Assembly: GCF_030371585.1 (NCBI RefSeq) | Contig: NZ_JAUDCE010000002.1 | DNA: 64,000 nucleotides | Direction: 5' to 3' (one strand) | DNA from: Megamonas hypermegale_A | GTDB taxonomy: Bacteria > Bacillota > Negativicutes > Selenomonadales > Selenomonadaceae | Part shown: one piece after another, positions 26,174-35,002 of the stretch | Layout: each line of letters opens with the position of its first letter | Numbering within the stretch: the first letter of the stretch is position 1 | Program-made: the position numbers and the translations under genes | Notes under the pieces: generated by a model | Databases searched by the model: none | Told to the model about the DNA's origin: nothing | What the model saw: the letters and a program-made list of their open reading frames with translations, nothing else

Positions 26174-26827
26174 TTATACTTGATACCTTCTTTCCAAATA
26201 TGCTACGAAGCGGGATATCGAAAGTGTCATCACCAGATAAATGAGCGCAACGCAAATCCAGATTTCCAAAGATGCGTACGTTCTGGCGATAACGAGCTGT
26301 CCGCGGCGGGTCAGTTCTTCAAAGCCGATTACCGAAACAAGCGACGAGTCTTTCAGCAGGGCGATAAATTCATTGCCGAGCGGCGGAATTACACGTTTAA
26401 ATGCTTGCGGAATAATAATATAGCGCATCGTCTGCACCCAGGAAAGACCGAGCGAGCGGCCCGCTTCCATCTGACCGTCATCAATGGACTGAATACCTGC
26501 TCGGAAAATTTCAGCTACGTATGCGCCGCTGTTAATACTGCAAGCCGTTATCGCCGCTACGAACGGGTTCATATTTATACCCGTTACGACAGGCAGGGCG
26601 AAATATATCAGGAAAATCTGCACCAAAAGCGGCGTACCACGTAAAAAGTCAACATAAATAGCTGATAAATATCTGATTACTTTTATACTGCTAATGCGTC
26701 CGATACCGACGAACAGACCAATGACAATACCGAGAGCTACGCTTAAAACCGTAATCTGTATTGTGAATATAGCCCCTTCTATCAGCAAAGGAAAGGCATT
26801 TACAATAATATCAAATCTAAAATCCAA
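26174..26827 (-). CDS. Polar amino acid ABC transporter, permease
   Basis: Inner-membrane permease of the His/Glu/Gln/Arg/opine family with five predicted helices. The EAA loop that contacts the ATPase reads EAGRSLGLSWVQTMRYIIIPQA near residue 130. The frame is open to 26872, but a TTG at 26827 has AAGGAGG eight bases upstream and gives a normal 217-residue protein; the upstream part overlaps the hairpin after the binding-protein gene. It is followed immediately by the ATPase gene. Confidence 0.92.
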   Translation of the reverse strand: MDFRFDIIVNAFPLLIEGAIFTIQITVLSVALGIVIGLFVGIGRISSIKVIRYLSAIYVDFLRGTPLLVQIFLIYFALPVVTGINMNPFVAAITACSINSGAYVAEIFRAGIQSIDDGQMEAGRSLGLSWVQTMRYIIIPQAFKRVIPPLGNEFIALLKDSSLVSVIGFEELTRRGQLVIARTYASLEIWICVALIYLVMTLSISRFVAYLERRYQV

Positions 26828-26865
26828 AATTAAATCCTCCTTACCTTCTTGCCTATTACAGAAAA

Positions 26866-26888
26866 AGGGCACTGAGAAACAGTGCCCT
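26866..26888 (-). terminator. Intra-operon hairpin after the binding-protein gene
   Basis: AGGGCACTG / CAGTGCCCT with a T-run on the minus strand lies between the binding-protein and permease genes. A partial terminator or mRNA-stabilising hairpin here would give more binding protein than permease, as known for other ABC importers. Confidence 0.65.
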
Positions 26889-26914
26889 GTCAGGTTGCCA
26901 CGTCATAAAATCTA

Positions 26915-27706
26915 TTATTTGCCCGGTTTTGTACCAAACCATTTTTCATAGATTTTGTCGTATTCACCATTTTCTTTAAGAGTTTTCAGTGCGTCATTAA
27001 CTTTCTGCACTAATTCAGTATTGCCTTTCTTCATTGCAAAACCGTATTCTTCAGAAGTTAATCTTTCTTCCAGACGTTTTACGTCCGTAGCACCAGTTTT
27101 CTTAATGAAATAATCATTTACCGGAAGGTCATTGATTACTGCATCAACATTGCCGGCTTTAAGTTCCATGAAAGTATCGGCGGAGCTATTTAAAGCTTTT
27201 ACTTCAGCACCTTCAATTTTCTGTGCTTCAGCCATGCTGGTTGTACCAATCTGTACAGCAATGCGTTTGCCTTTCAAATCAGCGAAGCCTTTAATGTCCT
27301 GATTGTCAACAGGAACAACAATTGTCAGACCGGAAGTGTAGTACGGGTCGGAAAAGTCAACCTGTTGTTTACGTGTATCGTTGATTGTCATACCGGAAGC
27401 GATAATATCGATATTACCAGATTCCATAGCAGGAATAAGTCCGTCAAAGTTGATGTTCTGAATATCAGCCGTATAACCCATTTCTTTGGCTACAGCGCGG
27501 ATAAGGTCCATATCGAAGCCCTGATATTCGCTGCTGCCGTTTTCATCCTGGAATTCAAACGGAGCAAAATCCGCATTTACGCCTACGCGCAGAACTTTTT
27601 CGCCATCTTCGGAGCCTTTCGCCTGTTCCTGTCCGCCGCAGCCTGCAAACAACGCACTTACGGCAAAAACACACAGAGCGCAAAGCATTAACAATTTTTT
27701 ACTCAT
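26915..27706 (-). CDS. Amino acid ABC transporter, substrate-binding lipoprotein
   Basis: Extracytoplasmic solute-binding protein, family 3, the receptor of the ABC system downstream. A lipoprotein signal peptide ends in ALFAGCGG with the lipidated cysteine near residue 23. The mature part begins LRVGVNADFAPFEF and contains GFDMDLIRAVAKEMG and the ligand-site GMTINDTRKQQVDFSDPYY. Length 263 is normal. GAAAGGAT lies upstream of the ATG. The closest broad class is glutamine/polar amino acid binding; exact ligand unknown. Confidence 0.93.
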   Translation of the reverse strand: MSKKLLMLCALCVFAVSALFAGCGGQEQAKGSEDGEKVLRVGVNADFAPFEFQDENGSSEYQGFDMDLIRAVAKEMGYTADIQNINFDGLIPAMESGNIDIIASGMTINDTRKQQVDFSDPYYTSGLTIVVPVDNQDIKGFADLKGKRIAVQIGTTSMAEAQKIEGAEVKALNSSADTFMELKAGNVDAVINDLPVNDYFIKKTGATDVKRLEERLTSEEYGFAMKKGNTELVQKVNDALKTLKENGEYDKIYEKWFGTKPGK

Positions 27707-27758
27707 TTATGTCCTACATCCTTTCAATAAAATTATAATCAGCCCTGAGCCGTAAAAA

Positions 27759-27780
27759 AAGCCCGGACAAATCCGAGCTT
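27759..27780 (-). terminator. Terminator after the zinc-ribbon gene
   Basis: AAGCTCGGA / TCCGGGCTT, including one G-T pair, followed by TTTTTTT on the minus strand, just upstream of the binding-protein gene. Confidence 0.75.
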
Positions 27781-27814
27781 CGTTGCCGGTTAGGACAAAT
27801 TAACGATTAAACGA

Positions 27815-28102
27815 TTATTTATTGCGTCTTGCATTAAAGCAGTCACGACAATAAACAGGGCGGTCACCTTTCGGTTCAAACGGAACTTGCGTTTCTTTTC
27901 CACACTGTGCGCACTGTACAGTGTACATCTGACGCTGCTGTGCTTCGCCACTGCGTTCACGACGTCTTTTATCACGGCATTCATGGCAACGTGCCGGTTC
28001 GTTTTCAAATCCTTTTTCAGCGTAGAAAGCCTGTTCGCCTGCACTGAAAATAAACTCTTTACCGCAATCTTTGCATACTAATGTTTTGTCTTGAAACTCC
28101 AT
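27815..28102 (-). CDS. Small double zinc-ribbon protein
   Basis: A 95-residue soluble protein with two CxxC...CxxC modules: CKDCGKEFIF...ARCHECRDKRR in the first half and VQCAQCGKETQVPF...VYCRDCFNARR in the second. This matches a family of probable zinc-binding proteins of unknown role, common in Firmicutes, often thought to bind nucleic acid because of the basic tail after each ribbon. It has its own promoter and terminator, so it is a monocistronic gene. Confidence 0.8.
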   Translation of the reverse strand: MEFQDKTLVCKDCGKEFIFSAGEQAFYAEKGFENEPARCHECRDKRRRERSGEAQQRQMYTVQCAQCGKETQVPFEPKGDRPVYCRDCFNARRNK

Positions 28103-28201
28103 TAAAAAAACTCCTTAAACGTTCAAATCAATTAAACCACGCCGTTTCATCCAGAAGCACATGTCTATTACGTCAGAACAAAAAAGCTGTTTACTGCTCT
28201 T

Positions 28202-28230
28202 AGTATAAGTGTTTATCGGCTAAAAATCAA
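28202..28230 (-). promoter_or_regulatory. Promoter of the zinc-ribbon gene
   Basis: -35 TTGATT (28230-28225) and -10 TATACT (28207-28202) with a 17-base spacer on the minus strand. The 307-base gap 28103-28409 also holds the divergent LCP promoter; no other feature is seen in it. Confidence 0.55.
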
Positions 28231-28326
28231 GAAAAATTTGCACTAAAATTGTATAAATTTAAAAAAGAATGCTTTTGTTTTACATTTTTATACATAGGTT
28301 TTATAAATATTAACGTCATTTGAAAA

Positions 28327-28355
28327 TTGAAAACCCGCTCTATATCTGATATACT
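28327..28355 (+). promoter_or_regulatory. Promoter of the LCP-family gene
   Basis: -35 TTGAAA (28327-28332) and -10 TATACT (28350-28355) with a 17-base spacer, about 55 bases before the start codon. Confidence 0.55.
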
Positions 28356-28409
28356 AACTAGGTTGATACAATCATCTTACCTTAATAATTATTATAGGAG
28401 TTTTTTATT

Positions 28410-29906
28410 TTGGACAATACTAACGATAAGCACGAAAAAAAACCGGACAATAATATAATTGATACCATAACGCCTGATAATACAAGCAGCGCCGCTTCCG
28501 ATACGGCAGAGGACAGCGATAAGGATTTCGACCTGCCGGACGCGCCGGAATGGATAAGCCGCAAATGGCAGGAAGAACACCATGAGGAAACTCACTCTCC
28601 CGCACCGCGAAAAATATATAAAAAGAAAAAAAATTATAATCGTTTAATAGCGCTTATTATCATTATGCTGATGATTATCGGCGGCTTCATTTATTATTTA
28701 TGCACAGACGACAATGAAGATGCCGCTCCCACCGTCGTCAACCAGCAGTCAAATGCCCTTAATATAATGATAATGGGGGTGGACAGACGCGCTGATGATG
28801 TCGGCCGCAGCGACACTTTAATGGTTCTTACATACAATCCCGCTGACAAAAAAGCTTCTTTACTGTCTTTGCCGCGCGATACCCGTGTTCATATCGAAAA
28901 AAACGATTATGATAAAATCAATCATGCCTATGCCTACGGCGGACACGAACTGACGCAGAAAACAGTGGAAGCTTTTTTAAACGTACCGATGGATTATTAT
29001 GTAATGATTGATGTCCACGCTTTTGAAAAAATCATCGACGCTGTCGGCGGTGTGGATATCGACGTGGAAAAAAGAATGTATTACGAAGACCCGTGGGATG
29101 ATGACGGCGGTCTTGTAATCGACCTGTATCCCGGTAAGCAGCACATGGACGGCAAGACGGCTATCCAATACGTACGCTACCGCGACGGTGAAGGCGACAT
29201 CGGACGTATCAACCGCCAGCAGAAATTCATGAAAGCACTGATGAGCCAGGTTATTTCTCCTTCCGTTCTGCCGAAACTGCCGGAAATCATCAAGAACGTT
29301 TCTTCCGCCGTTCAAACCAATATGCCGCTTGATATGATGATTGCCTTAATCACCGATTTGCCTACCATTCAGCAGAACGGACTGAACTCCGCCATGATAC
29401 CGGGCAAACCGGCTTATATTGAAGATATCAGCTACTGGATACCGGATATAGCAAAATCACGTGAACTTATCGCTCAGAATATGAATATAACACTCGACGC
29501 CAAAGCGCAGAAAGATACGGAAACCACTATCGAACAATACAAAAAATCGCTGCCGAAAGGTTTGAAGATGGGGGACAGCGCCGATGATACAGCAGAAGAA
29601 AAAACGGACAAGACGAATGAAACAGCGCCGCCGGTTAAAAACGAAGATATCACCGTGCTTGTCATAAATTCCAGCGGCATTAACGGAGCGGGCGCAGAGG
29701 TTGCCGACATTCTAAAGCACAAGGGATTTAAAATCTCCAGCGTGGAAACGGGCAATACTTCTTCACGCGAACACACCACCATCACCGCCAATGAAAACGA
29801 ACTGAACTGCTTTTACGGTATGCCTTTTGCCTGCACGATTATGTCCGGCGGCAGTACGGGACAGGCAACAGTCAATATCGGTCTTGACTACCAGAAACAA
29901 AATTAA
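28410..29906 (+). CDS. LytR-CpsA-Psr (LCP) family cell-wall protein
   Basis: Membrane-anchored phosphotransferase of the LCP family, which attaches secondary polymers to peptidoglycan in Gram-positives; in diderm Firmicutes the polymer is less clear. A TTG start with ATAGGAG nine bases upstream opens a long acidic cytoplasmic tail (about 75 residues), one membrane helix (ALIIIMLMIIGGFIYYL), then the LCP core with RSDTLMVLTYNP, SLPRDTRV and RINRQQKFMKAL carrying the conserved Asp/Arg residues. A C-terminal LytR_C domain (about 410-498, VLVINSSGINGAGAEVADIL) follows a low-complexity linker. The 498 residues fit the two-domain class. Confidence 0.88.
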   Translation: MDNTNDKHEKKPDNNIIDTITPDNTSSAASDTAEDSDKDFDLPDAPEWISRKWQEEHHEETHSPAPRKIYKKKKNYNRLIALIIIMLMIIGGFIYYLCTDDNEDAAPTVVNQQSNALNIMIMGVDRRADDVGRSDTLMVLTYNPADKKASLLSLPRDTRVHIEKNDYDKINHAYAYGGHELTQKTVEAFLNVPMDYYVMIDVHAFEKIIDAVGGVDIDVEKRMYYEDPWDDDGGLVIDLYPGKQHMDGKTAIQYVRYRDGEGDIGRINRQQKFMKALMSQVISPSVLPKLPEIIKNVSSAVQTNMPLDMMIALITDLPTIQQNGLNSAMIPGKPAYIEDISYWIPDIAKSRELIAQNMNITLDAKAQKDTETTIEQYKKSLPKGLKMGDSADDTAEEKTDKTNETAPPVKNEDITVLVINSSGINGAGAEVADILKHKGFKISSVETGNTSSREHTTITANENELNCFYGMPFACTIMSGGSTGQATVNIGLDYQKQN

Positions 29907-29908
29907 TA

Positions 29909-29983
29909 CCCGTTGTGCTAATAATGTATCGAGCCTGTTAGCAGCAGTATTATACTGCTTTAAAATATCAACTGGTATAACAG
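29909..29983 (+). repeat. Family P palindromic repeat, copy B (shortened)
   Basis: A 75-bp version in which the centre of the element is missing but the palindrome is kept: the arms collapse to GCAGTATTATACTGC. The outer ends CCCGTTGTGCTAAT and AACTGGTATAACAG are still recognisable. AAATTAAT occurs at 29900-29907 and 29986-29993, a possible decayed target duplication. The gap between the LCP and ABC-F genes consists almost wholly of this element. Confidence 0.75.
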
Positions 29984-30019
29984 ATAAATTAATCAATTTT
30001 ATTAAGGACGTGAACTTAC

Positions 30020-31963
30020 TTGGGAATTTTACGCATAAAAGATTTGGGTAAATCTTTTGGTATAGAAGAATTATTTCACAATGTAACTTTTGATGTGGCG
30101 CGCGGCGATAAAATCGGTTTTGTCGGCCCGAACGGCGCCGGAAAATCAACGCTGATGAAATGTCTGCTCGGGCTAACTGAATACGACAGCGGCTCCATCA
30201 GTATTGACACCACCGACAGTATCGGCTATATGCAGCAGCAGTCCGAGTTTAAATGCGCCACACTGCATGAAGAACTGCTCGAGGCTTTTTCCGATATCCT
30301 GTCGCTCGACGCAGCCAAAACAACGCTGGAAAAACAGATTGAAAACGCTTCGACCGATGAAGAAATGGAAGATTTAATGAAGGAATACAGCCGTGTTTCC
30401 GATAAATTCGAACAGCTCGGCGGCTATAATTACGAAAGCCGCCTGCGCCGCGTAGCGTTCGGGCTCGGTTTTACGGAAGACGATTTTGCCAAAAATCCGG
30501 CGCTCTTTTCCGGCGGCCAGCGCACCCGCATCTGTCTCGCCAAAGCGCTTTTGCGCGAGCCGGATTTTCTGTTTCTCGACGAACCGACCAATCATCTCGA
30601 CATTGAAATGATTGAATGGCTCGAAGGATTTTTGAGCAGCTATAAAGGCGGCGTGCTTTTAATATCACACGACCGCTTCTTCCTCGACAGAGTCGCCACG
30701 AAAATTCTTGATTTGGACAATAAAACAACGGTGTTGTACGACGGCAACTATACGACGGCTATGGAGGTCAAAGCTCAGCGCCGCGCCGCTTTGGAGTCTG
30801 CTTACGCCAAACAGCAGGAACATATCCGCGAAACGCAGGAATTCATCCGCCGCTACAAAGCCGGCGTAAAGGCAAAACAGGCACGCGGCCGCGAAAAACA
30901 GCTGCAGCGTCTGGAAAGAATTATTCTGCCGCCTGCCAAAACGTCGTTCAATTATTTTATGTTTCATAAACCGGAAGAATGCGCCGAACGGGTGGCGGAG
31001 CTTGATGACGTGTCCGTCAGCTTCGGCACGCACAAGATTTTCGAACATCTGTCTTTATTAATACGCCGCGGCGACGGCGTCGCTATTGTCGGTCCGAACG
31101 GTGCCGGTAAAACGACGCTATTGCGCCTACTGCTCGGCGAACTGGAATCACCGACGGGCCGTATAAAAATCGGCAGCCGCGTAAAAATCGGCTATTACTC
31201 CCAGCAGCATGAAGGGCTTACTCCGTCCAACACCGTTTTCGATGAAATTCTTTCCTCTTTCGGTCTAAACGATGAACAGGCGCGCGGCTGTCTCGGCGCT
31301 TTTCTGTTCAAGGGCGATGATGTCTACAAGCGCGTCAGCGACCTGTCCGGCGGCGAAAAATCGCGTCTGGCTCTTTTGAAACTAATGCTGACCGGAGCCA
31401 ACTTCCTCGTACTGGACGAACCGACCAACCATCTCGATATTCCGGCAAAAGAAGCGATTGAAGAAGCGATTATGGCTTTCCCAGGAACATTCATCGTCGT
31501 ATCGCACGACCGTTATTTCCTCGATAAAGTAACCAACTGCACCTGTGAGCTGTCCGGCGGCGTTTTAACTCAGTATAACGGCGATTACAGCTATTACCGC
31601 GAAAAGAAACTGGAAATGCAGAGGGAAATGGAGGAACAGGCTGCACAGACAGCGAAAAAGGCGGAAAAGACGGCTAAAAATACCGCAGCTCCTGCCGCCA
31701 AAAAAGAAACGACCCGTTCTAAGACGAACATTTCCGCTTTAAATACTGATAAGCTCACCATGATGCTGCAACGCTGCGAAGCGACTATCGCCATGTTTGA
31801 AGCCGAACTTAAAGGTCTGGAGTATCAGATGAACGACCCGACGCTCCAGCAGGACCCGCAAAAAAGCCACGAGATAGCCGAGGCTTATGCGCAGAAAGAA
31901 CAAGAGCTCGAGGACAAATATGCTGAATGGGAAAAACTGACTGACCAGTTAGCGGCAAAATAA
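30020..31963 (+). CDS. ABC-F family ATPase (ribosome-associated type)
   Basis: Cytosolic ATPase with two ABC domains and no membrane part, the ABC-F architecture of translation factors such as EttA, Uup and YdiF. Walker A motifs are GPNGAGKSTLMK and GPNGAGKTTLLR; signatures FSGGQRTRICLAKAL and LSGGEKSRLALLKL; Walker B LFLDEPTNHLD and LVLDEPTNHLD. The linker between them (about 240-320) is basic. The C-terminal 100 residues are Lys/Ala/Glu-rich and probably coiled coil, as in Uup/YdiF. It starts at TTG. Which subfamily, and whether it protects against an antibiotic, cannot be told. Confidence 0.9.
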   Translation: MGILRIKDLGKSFGIEELFHNVTFDVARGDKIGFVGPNGAGKSTLMKCLLGLTEYDSGSISIDTTDSIGYMQQQSEFKCATLHEELLEAFSDILSLDAAKTTLEKQIENASTDEEMEDLMKEYSRVSDKFEQLGGYNYESRLRRVAFGLGFTEDDFAKNPALFSGGQRTRICLAKALLREPDFLFLDEPTNHLDIEMIEWLEGFLSSYKGGVLLISHDRFFLDRVATKILDLDNKTTVLYDGNYTTAMEVKAQRRAALESAYAKQQEHIRETQEFIRRYKAGVKAKQARGREKQLQRLERIILPPAKTSFNYFMFHKPEECAERVAELDDVSVSFGTHKIFEHLSLLIRRGDGVAIVGPNGAGKTTLLRLLLGELESPTGRIKIGSRVKIGYYSQQHEGLTPSNTVFDEILSSFGLNDEQARGCLGAFLFKGDDVYKRVSDLSGGEKSRLALLKLMLTGANFLVLDEPTNHLDIPAKEAIEEAIMAFPGTFIVVSHDRYFLDKVTNCTCELSGGVLTQYNGDYSYYREKKLEMQREMEEQAAQTAKKAEKTAKNTAAPAAKKETTRSKTNISALNTDKLTMMLQRCEATIAMFEAELKGLEYQMNDPTLQQDPQKSHEIAEAYAQKEQELEDKYAEWEKLTDQLAAK

Positions 31964-31980
31964 GTATAAGAGGTTTTTTT

Positions 31981-34146
31981 ATGGAAAATATACGCGGCAC
32001 AGTGGATACTATCGTCTTTGCCAGCACGGACAATCGATTCACTGTCTTAAAAATAACACCAGAAAAACGTTCTACAAAAATAACTGTCATCTTAAACAGC
32101 GCTGCTCCGCTCGTGGGACAGCTGCTGGAAGTGGAGGGCGAATGGACACAGCATCCCAAATTCGGCCAGCAGTTCAAGGCCGTTTCCTGCCGAGCCGTCG
32201 CCCCTACAGAAATATCCGGCATCGAAAAATTTCTTGCTTCCGGTGCCATCTCCGGTATCGGACCTGCCATGGCCAAACGCATTGTCGCCATGTTCGGTGA
32301 AAAAACGCTGGATATTCTGTCCTCACCGCAGGAATTATTGAAAGTTAGCGGCATCGGCAAAAAAACGGCCGAAAAAATAGCCGCTTCCTATCAGGAACAG
32401 AGCGAACTGTCGGAAATAATGGTCTGGCTGGAAAATCACGGCATTTCCAGTACATATGCCGGAAAAATCTTTGCCAAATACGGTTCTTTTGCCATCGACA
32501 TCATGGAAAAGGATATCTACCGCCTGTTTCAGGATATCGACGGCATCGGTTTTCTCACTGCCGATAAAATTGCTTTCAATCTCGGTATTCAGCGCGATGA
32601 TGCCAAACGCATTTCCTCCGGCATCGATTATGCTCTCATGCAGCTTTGCGCCAACGGGCACTGCTGCGTTCCGGAAGCGGCGCTCATTGCCAAAACGGCG
32701 AAAATCCTGCAACTGGAAACAATAGCAATCCGCCACGTCCTGAATGAACGTATCCAAAGCGAAACGCTGAATACGGAAAACTATGGCGGCGAGCTGCTCA
32801 TTTATCCGCCGTATCTTTACTACGCCGAAAAAAAAGTGGCAAAACGTCTTTTAGAACTGCAACAGAGCACGAAAGAACTTGACGAAGCCAATATCGGTCT
32901 GTTCATCAAGGTATGGGAAAAAGAAAACCGTATTCATCTGGCGCAGAACCAGCAGGAAGCCGTGAAAGCCTGCCTGCACCACGGCGTATTTGTCCTGACC
33001 GGCGGACCTGGTACCGGTAAAACTACAGTAGTCAAAGGGATTTTATCGATATTAAATGCGCAGGGACTGAAAATCCGCCTTGCCGCCCCGACGGGACGCG
33101 CCGCCAAACGTCTCAGCGAAACGACCAGCAGGAAAGCTCTGACCATTCACCGCCTGCTGGAAGCAAACAATCTGTCCGATAACGCTGCGCAGACTCAGCT
33201 CGGTTTCGCCAAAGACATCGACGACCAGCTCGACGCTGACGCCATCATCCTCGATGAAGTTTCCATGGTGGATATCTCTCTCATGCACCATTTTCTAAAT
33301 GCCGTTCCCGACGGCTGCCGCCTGATTTTAGTCGGCGACACGGACCAGCTGCCGGCTGTCGGTCCCGGCTCAGTCCTGAAAGACATTATCCGCAGCGGCG
33401 TTATCCCGTCCATTCGCCTCAACGAGATTTTCCGTCAGGCGCAGACAAGCATGATTATCCAGAATGCCCATATCATAAATGCCGGCCGTCTGCCGGATAT
33501 CCGCCGCCAATACGATGATTTCATTTTTTACGAAATCGACAACGACACTTTCATCACGGAAAAAATTCTCGAGCTGTGCACCGCCATTCTGCCTAAAGAA
33601 GGCTATGACGTTTTGACGGACGTACAGATTTTATCGCCGATGCACCGCTTCACCTGCGGCGTGGAAAATTTAAACCTGCTTTTGCAGCAGACGCTCAATC
33701 CCGCCGGTCCGGAAAAAGATGAAATAAAATCCGGCGCGCAGATTTTCCGCATTGGCGACAAAGTAATGCACATCCGCAACAATTATCAAAAAAACGTCTT
33801 TAACGGCGATATCGGCTTTATCCGCGCCATAACGAAAGACAGTGTATCGGTGGAATACCTCGACCGATACGTGAATTATGCCAAAAACGAACTGAACGAA
33901 CTCACCCTGTCCTACGCTTCCAGCGTGCATAAAAGTCAGGGCAGTGAATACAAAGTTGTCATCATGCCGCTGTCTACCAGCCACTACATCATGCTTCAGC
34001 GCAATCTACTGTACACCGCCATCACCCGCGCCAAGGAAAAAGTCATTCTGCTCGGCTCGAAAAAAGCACTGACGACGGCCGTACAAAGCAACCGCACACA
34101 AAAAAGATATACGCTGCTCGCCGAGCGGCTGGCGCGAAAATTATAA
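31981..34146 (+). CDS. recD2: RecD2-type ATP-dependent DNA helicase
   Basis: 5'-3' superfamily 1B helicase of the RecD2/RecD-like group, acting alone rather than in RecBCD. The N-terminal OB-like and helix-hairpin-helix region (LKVSGIGKKTAEKIAASY near residue 120) distinguishes RecD2. The motor begins with Walker A GGPGTGKTTVVKGIL near 340, then DEVSMVD (motif II), VGDTDQLPAVGPG (III) and the UvrD_C_2 end SVHKSQGSEY. The 721 residues match the family. It lies 17 bases after the ABC-F gene and 21 before comF, probably one transcript. Roles in mismatch repair and replication-fork handling are known from relatives. Confidence 0.92.
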   Translation: MENIRGTVDTIVFASTDNRFTVLKITPEKRSTKITVILNSAAPLVGQLLEVEGEWTQHPKFGQQFKAVSCRAVAPTEISGIEKFLASGAISGIGPAMAKRIVAMFGEKTLDILSSPQELLKVSGIGKKTAEKIAASYQEQSELSEIMVWLENHGISSTYAGKIFAKYGSFAIDIMEKDIYRLFQDIDGIGFLTADKIAFNLGIQRDDAKRISSGIDYALMQLCANGHCCVPEAALIAKTAKILQLETIAIRHVLNERIQSETLNTENYGGELLIYPPYLYYAEKKVAKRLLELQQSTKELDEANIGLFIKVWEKENRIHLAQNQQEAVKACLHHGVFVLTGGPGTGKTTVVKGILSILNAQGLKIRLAAPTGRAAKRLSETTSRKALTIHRLLEANNLSDNAAQTQLGFAKDIDDQLDADAIILDEVSMVDISLMHHFLNAVPDGCRLILVGDTDQLPAVGPGSVLKDIIRSGVIPSIRLNEIFRQAQTSMIIQNAHIINAGRLPDIRRQYDDFIFYEIDNDTFITEKILELCTAILPKEGYDVLTDVQILSPMHRFTCGVENLNLLLQQTLNPAGPEKDEIKSGAQIFRIGDKVMHIRNNYQKNVFNGDIGFIRAITKDSVSVEYLDRYVNYAKNELNELTLSYASSVHKSQGSEYKVVIMPLSTSHYIMLQRNLLYTAITRAKEKVILLGSKKALTTAVQSNRTQKRYTLLAERLARKL

Positions 34147-34167
34147 ACATGAAAAGAGATTTTATCA

Positions 34168-34836
34168 TTGTTGAATGCAATTTATGAAGCTGTAATCCAG
34201 TTTCTCTTTCCGCCGCGCTGTCCTTCCTGCCGCGCTTATGTGGAAAAAGATGGGCAGTGGTGCGAAAGCTGCCTAAGCGAAATCCTGCGCAATAAAAATC
34301 TCGCCTACGACGCGGAGGTGCGCAGATATATTTCACCAATTGTAGCTGTAGGTAAATACGATAAAGGACTTAAAGATTTAATTCACGAATTAAAGTATCA
34401 AAATGATTTTGCCGCTCTGCCTTATATTTACACTGTGCTGGACAGATTGGACGACGAATGGCAGCAATTCTTCGCCGATTTTGATTATGTAATTCCCGTG
34501 CCGCTTCACGCCGAAAAATTAAAACGGCGCGGCTTCAATCAGGTAGACAGGATATTTTCACCCTGGGCAAAAGCACACGGACTTCATTATGCCGATATTT
34601 TAATCCGCACGAAGAAAACAAAATCGCAGTACAGTCTCAATCCGTCGGAGCGCAGTATAAATCTGCACGCCGCCTTTGCTCTGAAGAAAGATATTTCCGT
34701 CGCCAATGCCAAATGTCTGCTGCTCGACGATATCTTCACTACGGGAAGCACGCTGAAAAACTGCGCCAAAGTATTAAAAGAACACGGTGCACGCAGTGTA
34801 AGCGGTCTTGTACTCGCCAGCAATGCCGACGATTAA
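34168..34836 (+). CDS. comF: ComF-family phosphoribosyltransferase-like protein
   Basis: Competence-associated protein of the ComF/GntX family, needed for DNA uptake in relatives, with a PRTase-like fold. An N-terminal zinc ribbon (CPSCRAY...WCESC) precedes the PRPP-type loop CLLLDDIFTTGSTLKNC near residue 185; VPLHAEKLKRRGFNQ is also conserved. Length 222 is normal. It starts at TTG with AAAAGAGA upstream. It opens the competence stretch comF...comEA-comEC, although repeat P-C separates it from the next gene. Confidence 0.88.
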   Translation: MLNAIYEAVIQFLFPPRCPSCRAYVEKDGQWCESCLSEILRNKNLAYDAEVRRYISPIVAVGKYDKGLKDLIHELKYQNDFAALPYIYTVLDRLDDEWQQFFADFDYVIPVPLHAEKLKRRGFNQVDRIFSPWAKAHGLHYADILIRTKKTKSQYSLNPSERSINLHAAFALKKDISVANAKCLLLDDIFTTGSTLKNCAKVLKEHGARSVSGLVLASNADD

Positions 34837-34842
34837 TAATAA

Positions 34843-34969
34843 CCTGTTGTGCTAATGAAACATCGAGCCCGCATAGACAGTATAATACTTTATATTCGTT
34901 CGATATTGTCACTTAACCTCACTAAATATAAAGTACTATACTGCCTTAGGATATCAACTAACACAGCAG
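34843..34969 (+). repeat. Family P palindromic repeat, copy C
   Basis: A 127-bp copy with inner arms CAGTATAATACTTTATATTC and TAAAGTACTATACTG. One substitution in the right arm gives a G-T pair when read on the minus strand. The outer ends are CCTGTTGTGCTAAT and AACTAACACAGCAG. No clear target duplication is visible in the AT-rich flanks. Confidence 0.8.
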
Positions 34970-35002
34970 ATAAAATCAAATTGACTGAAAGGAGGTTTTC
35001 TC

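Noticed and set aside
26828..26872. Upstream extension of the permease
   Set aside because: It overlaps an intra-operon hairpin; the TTG at 26827 follows AAGGAGG.
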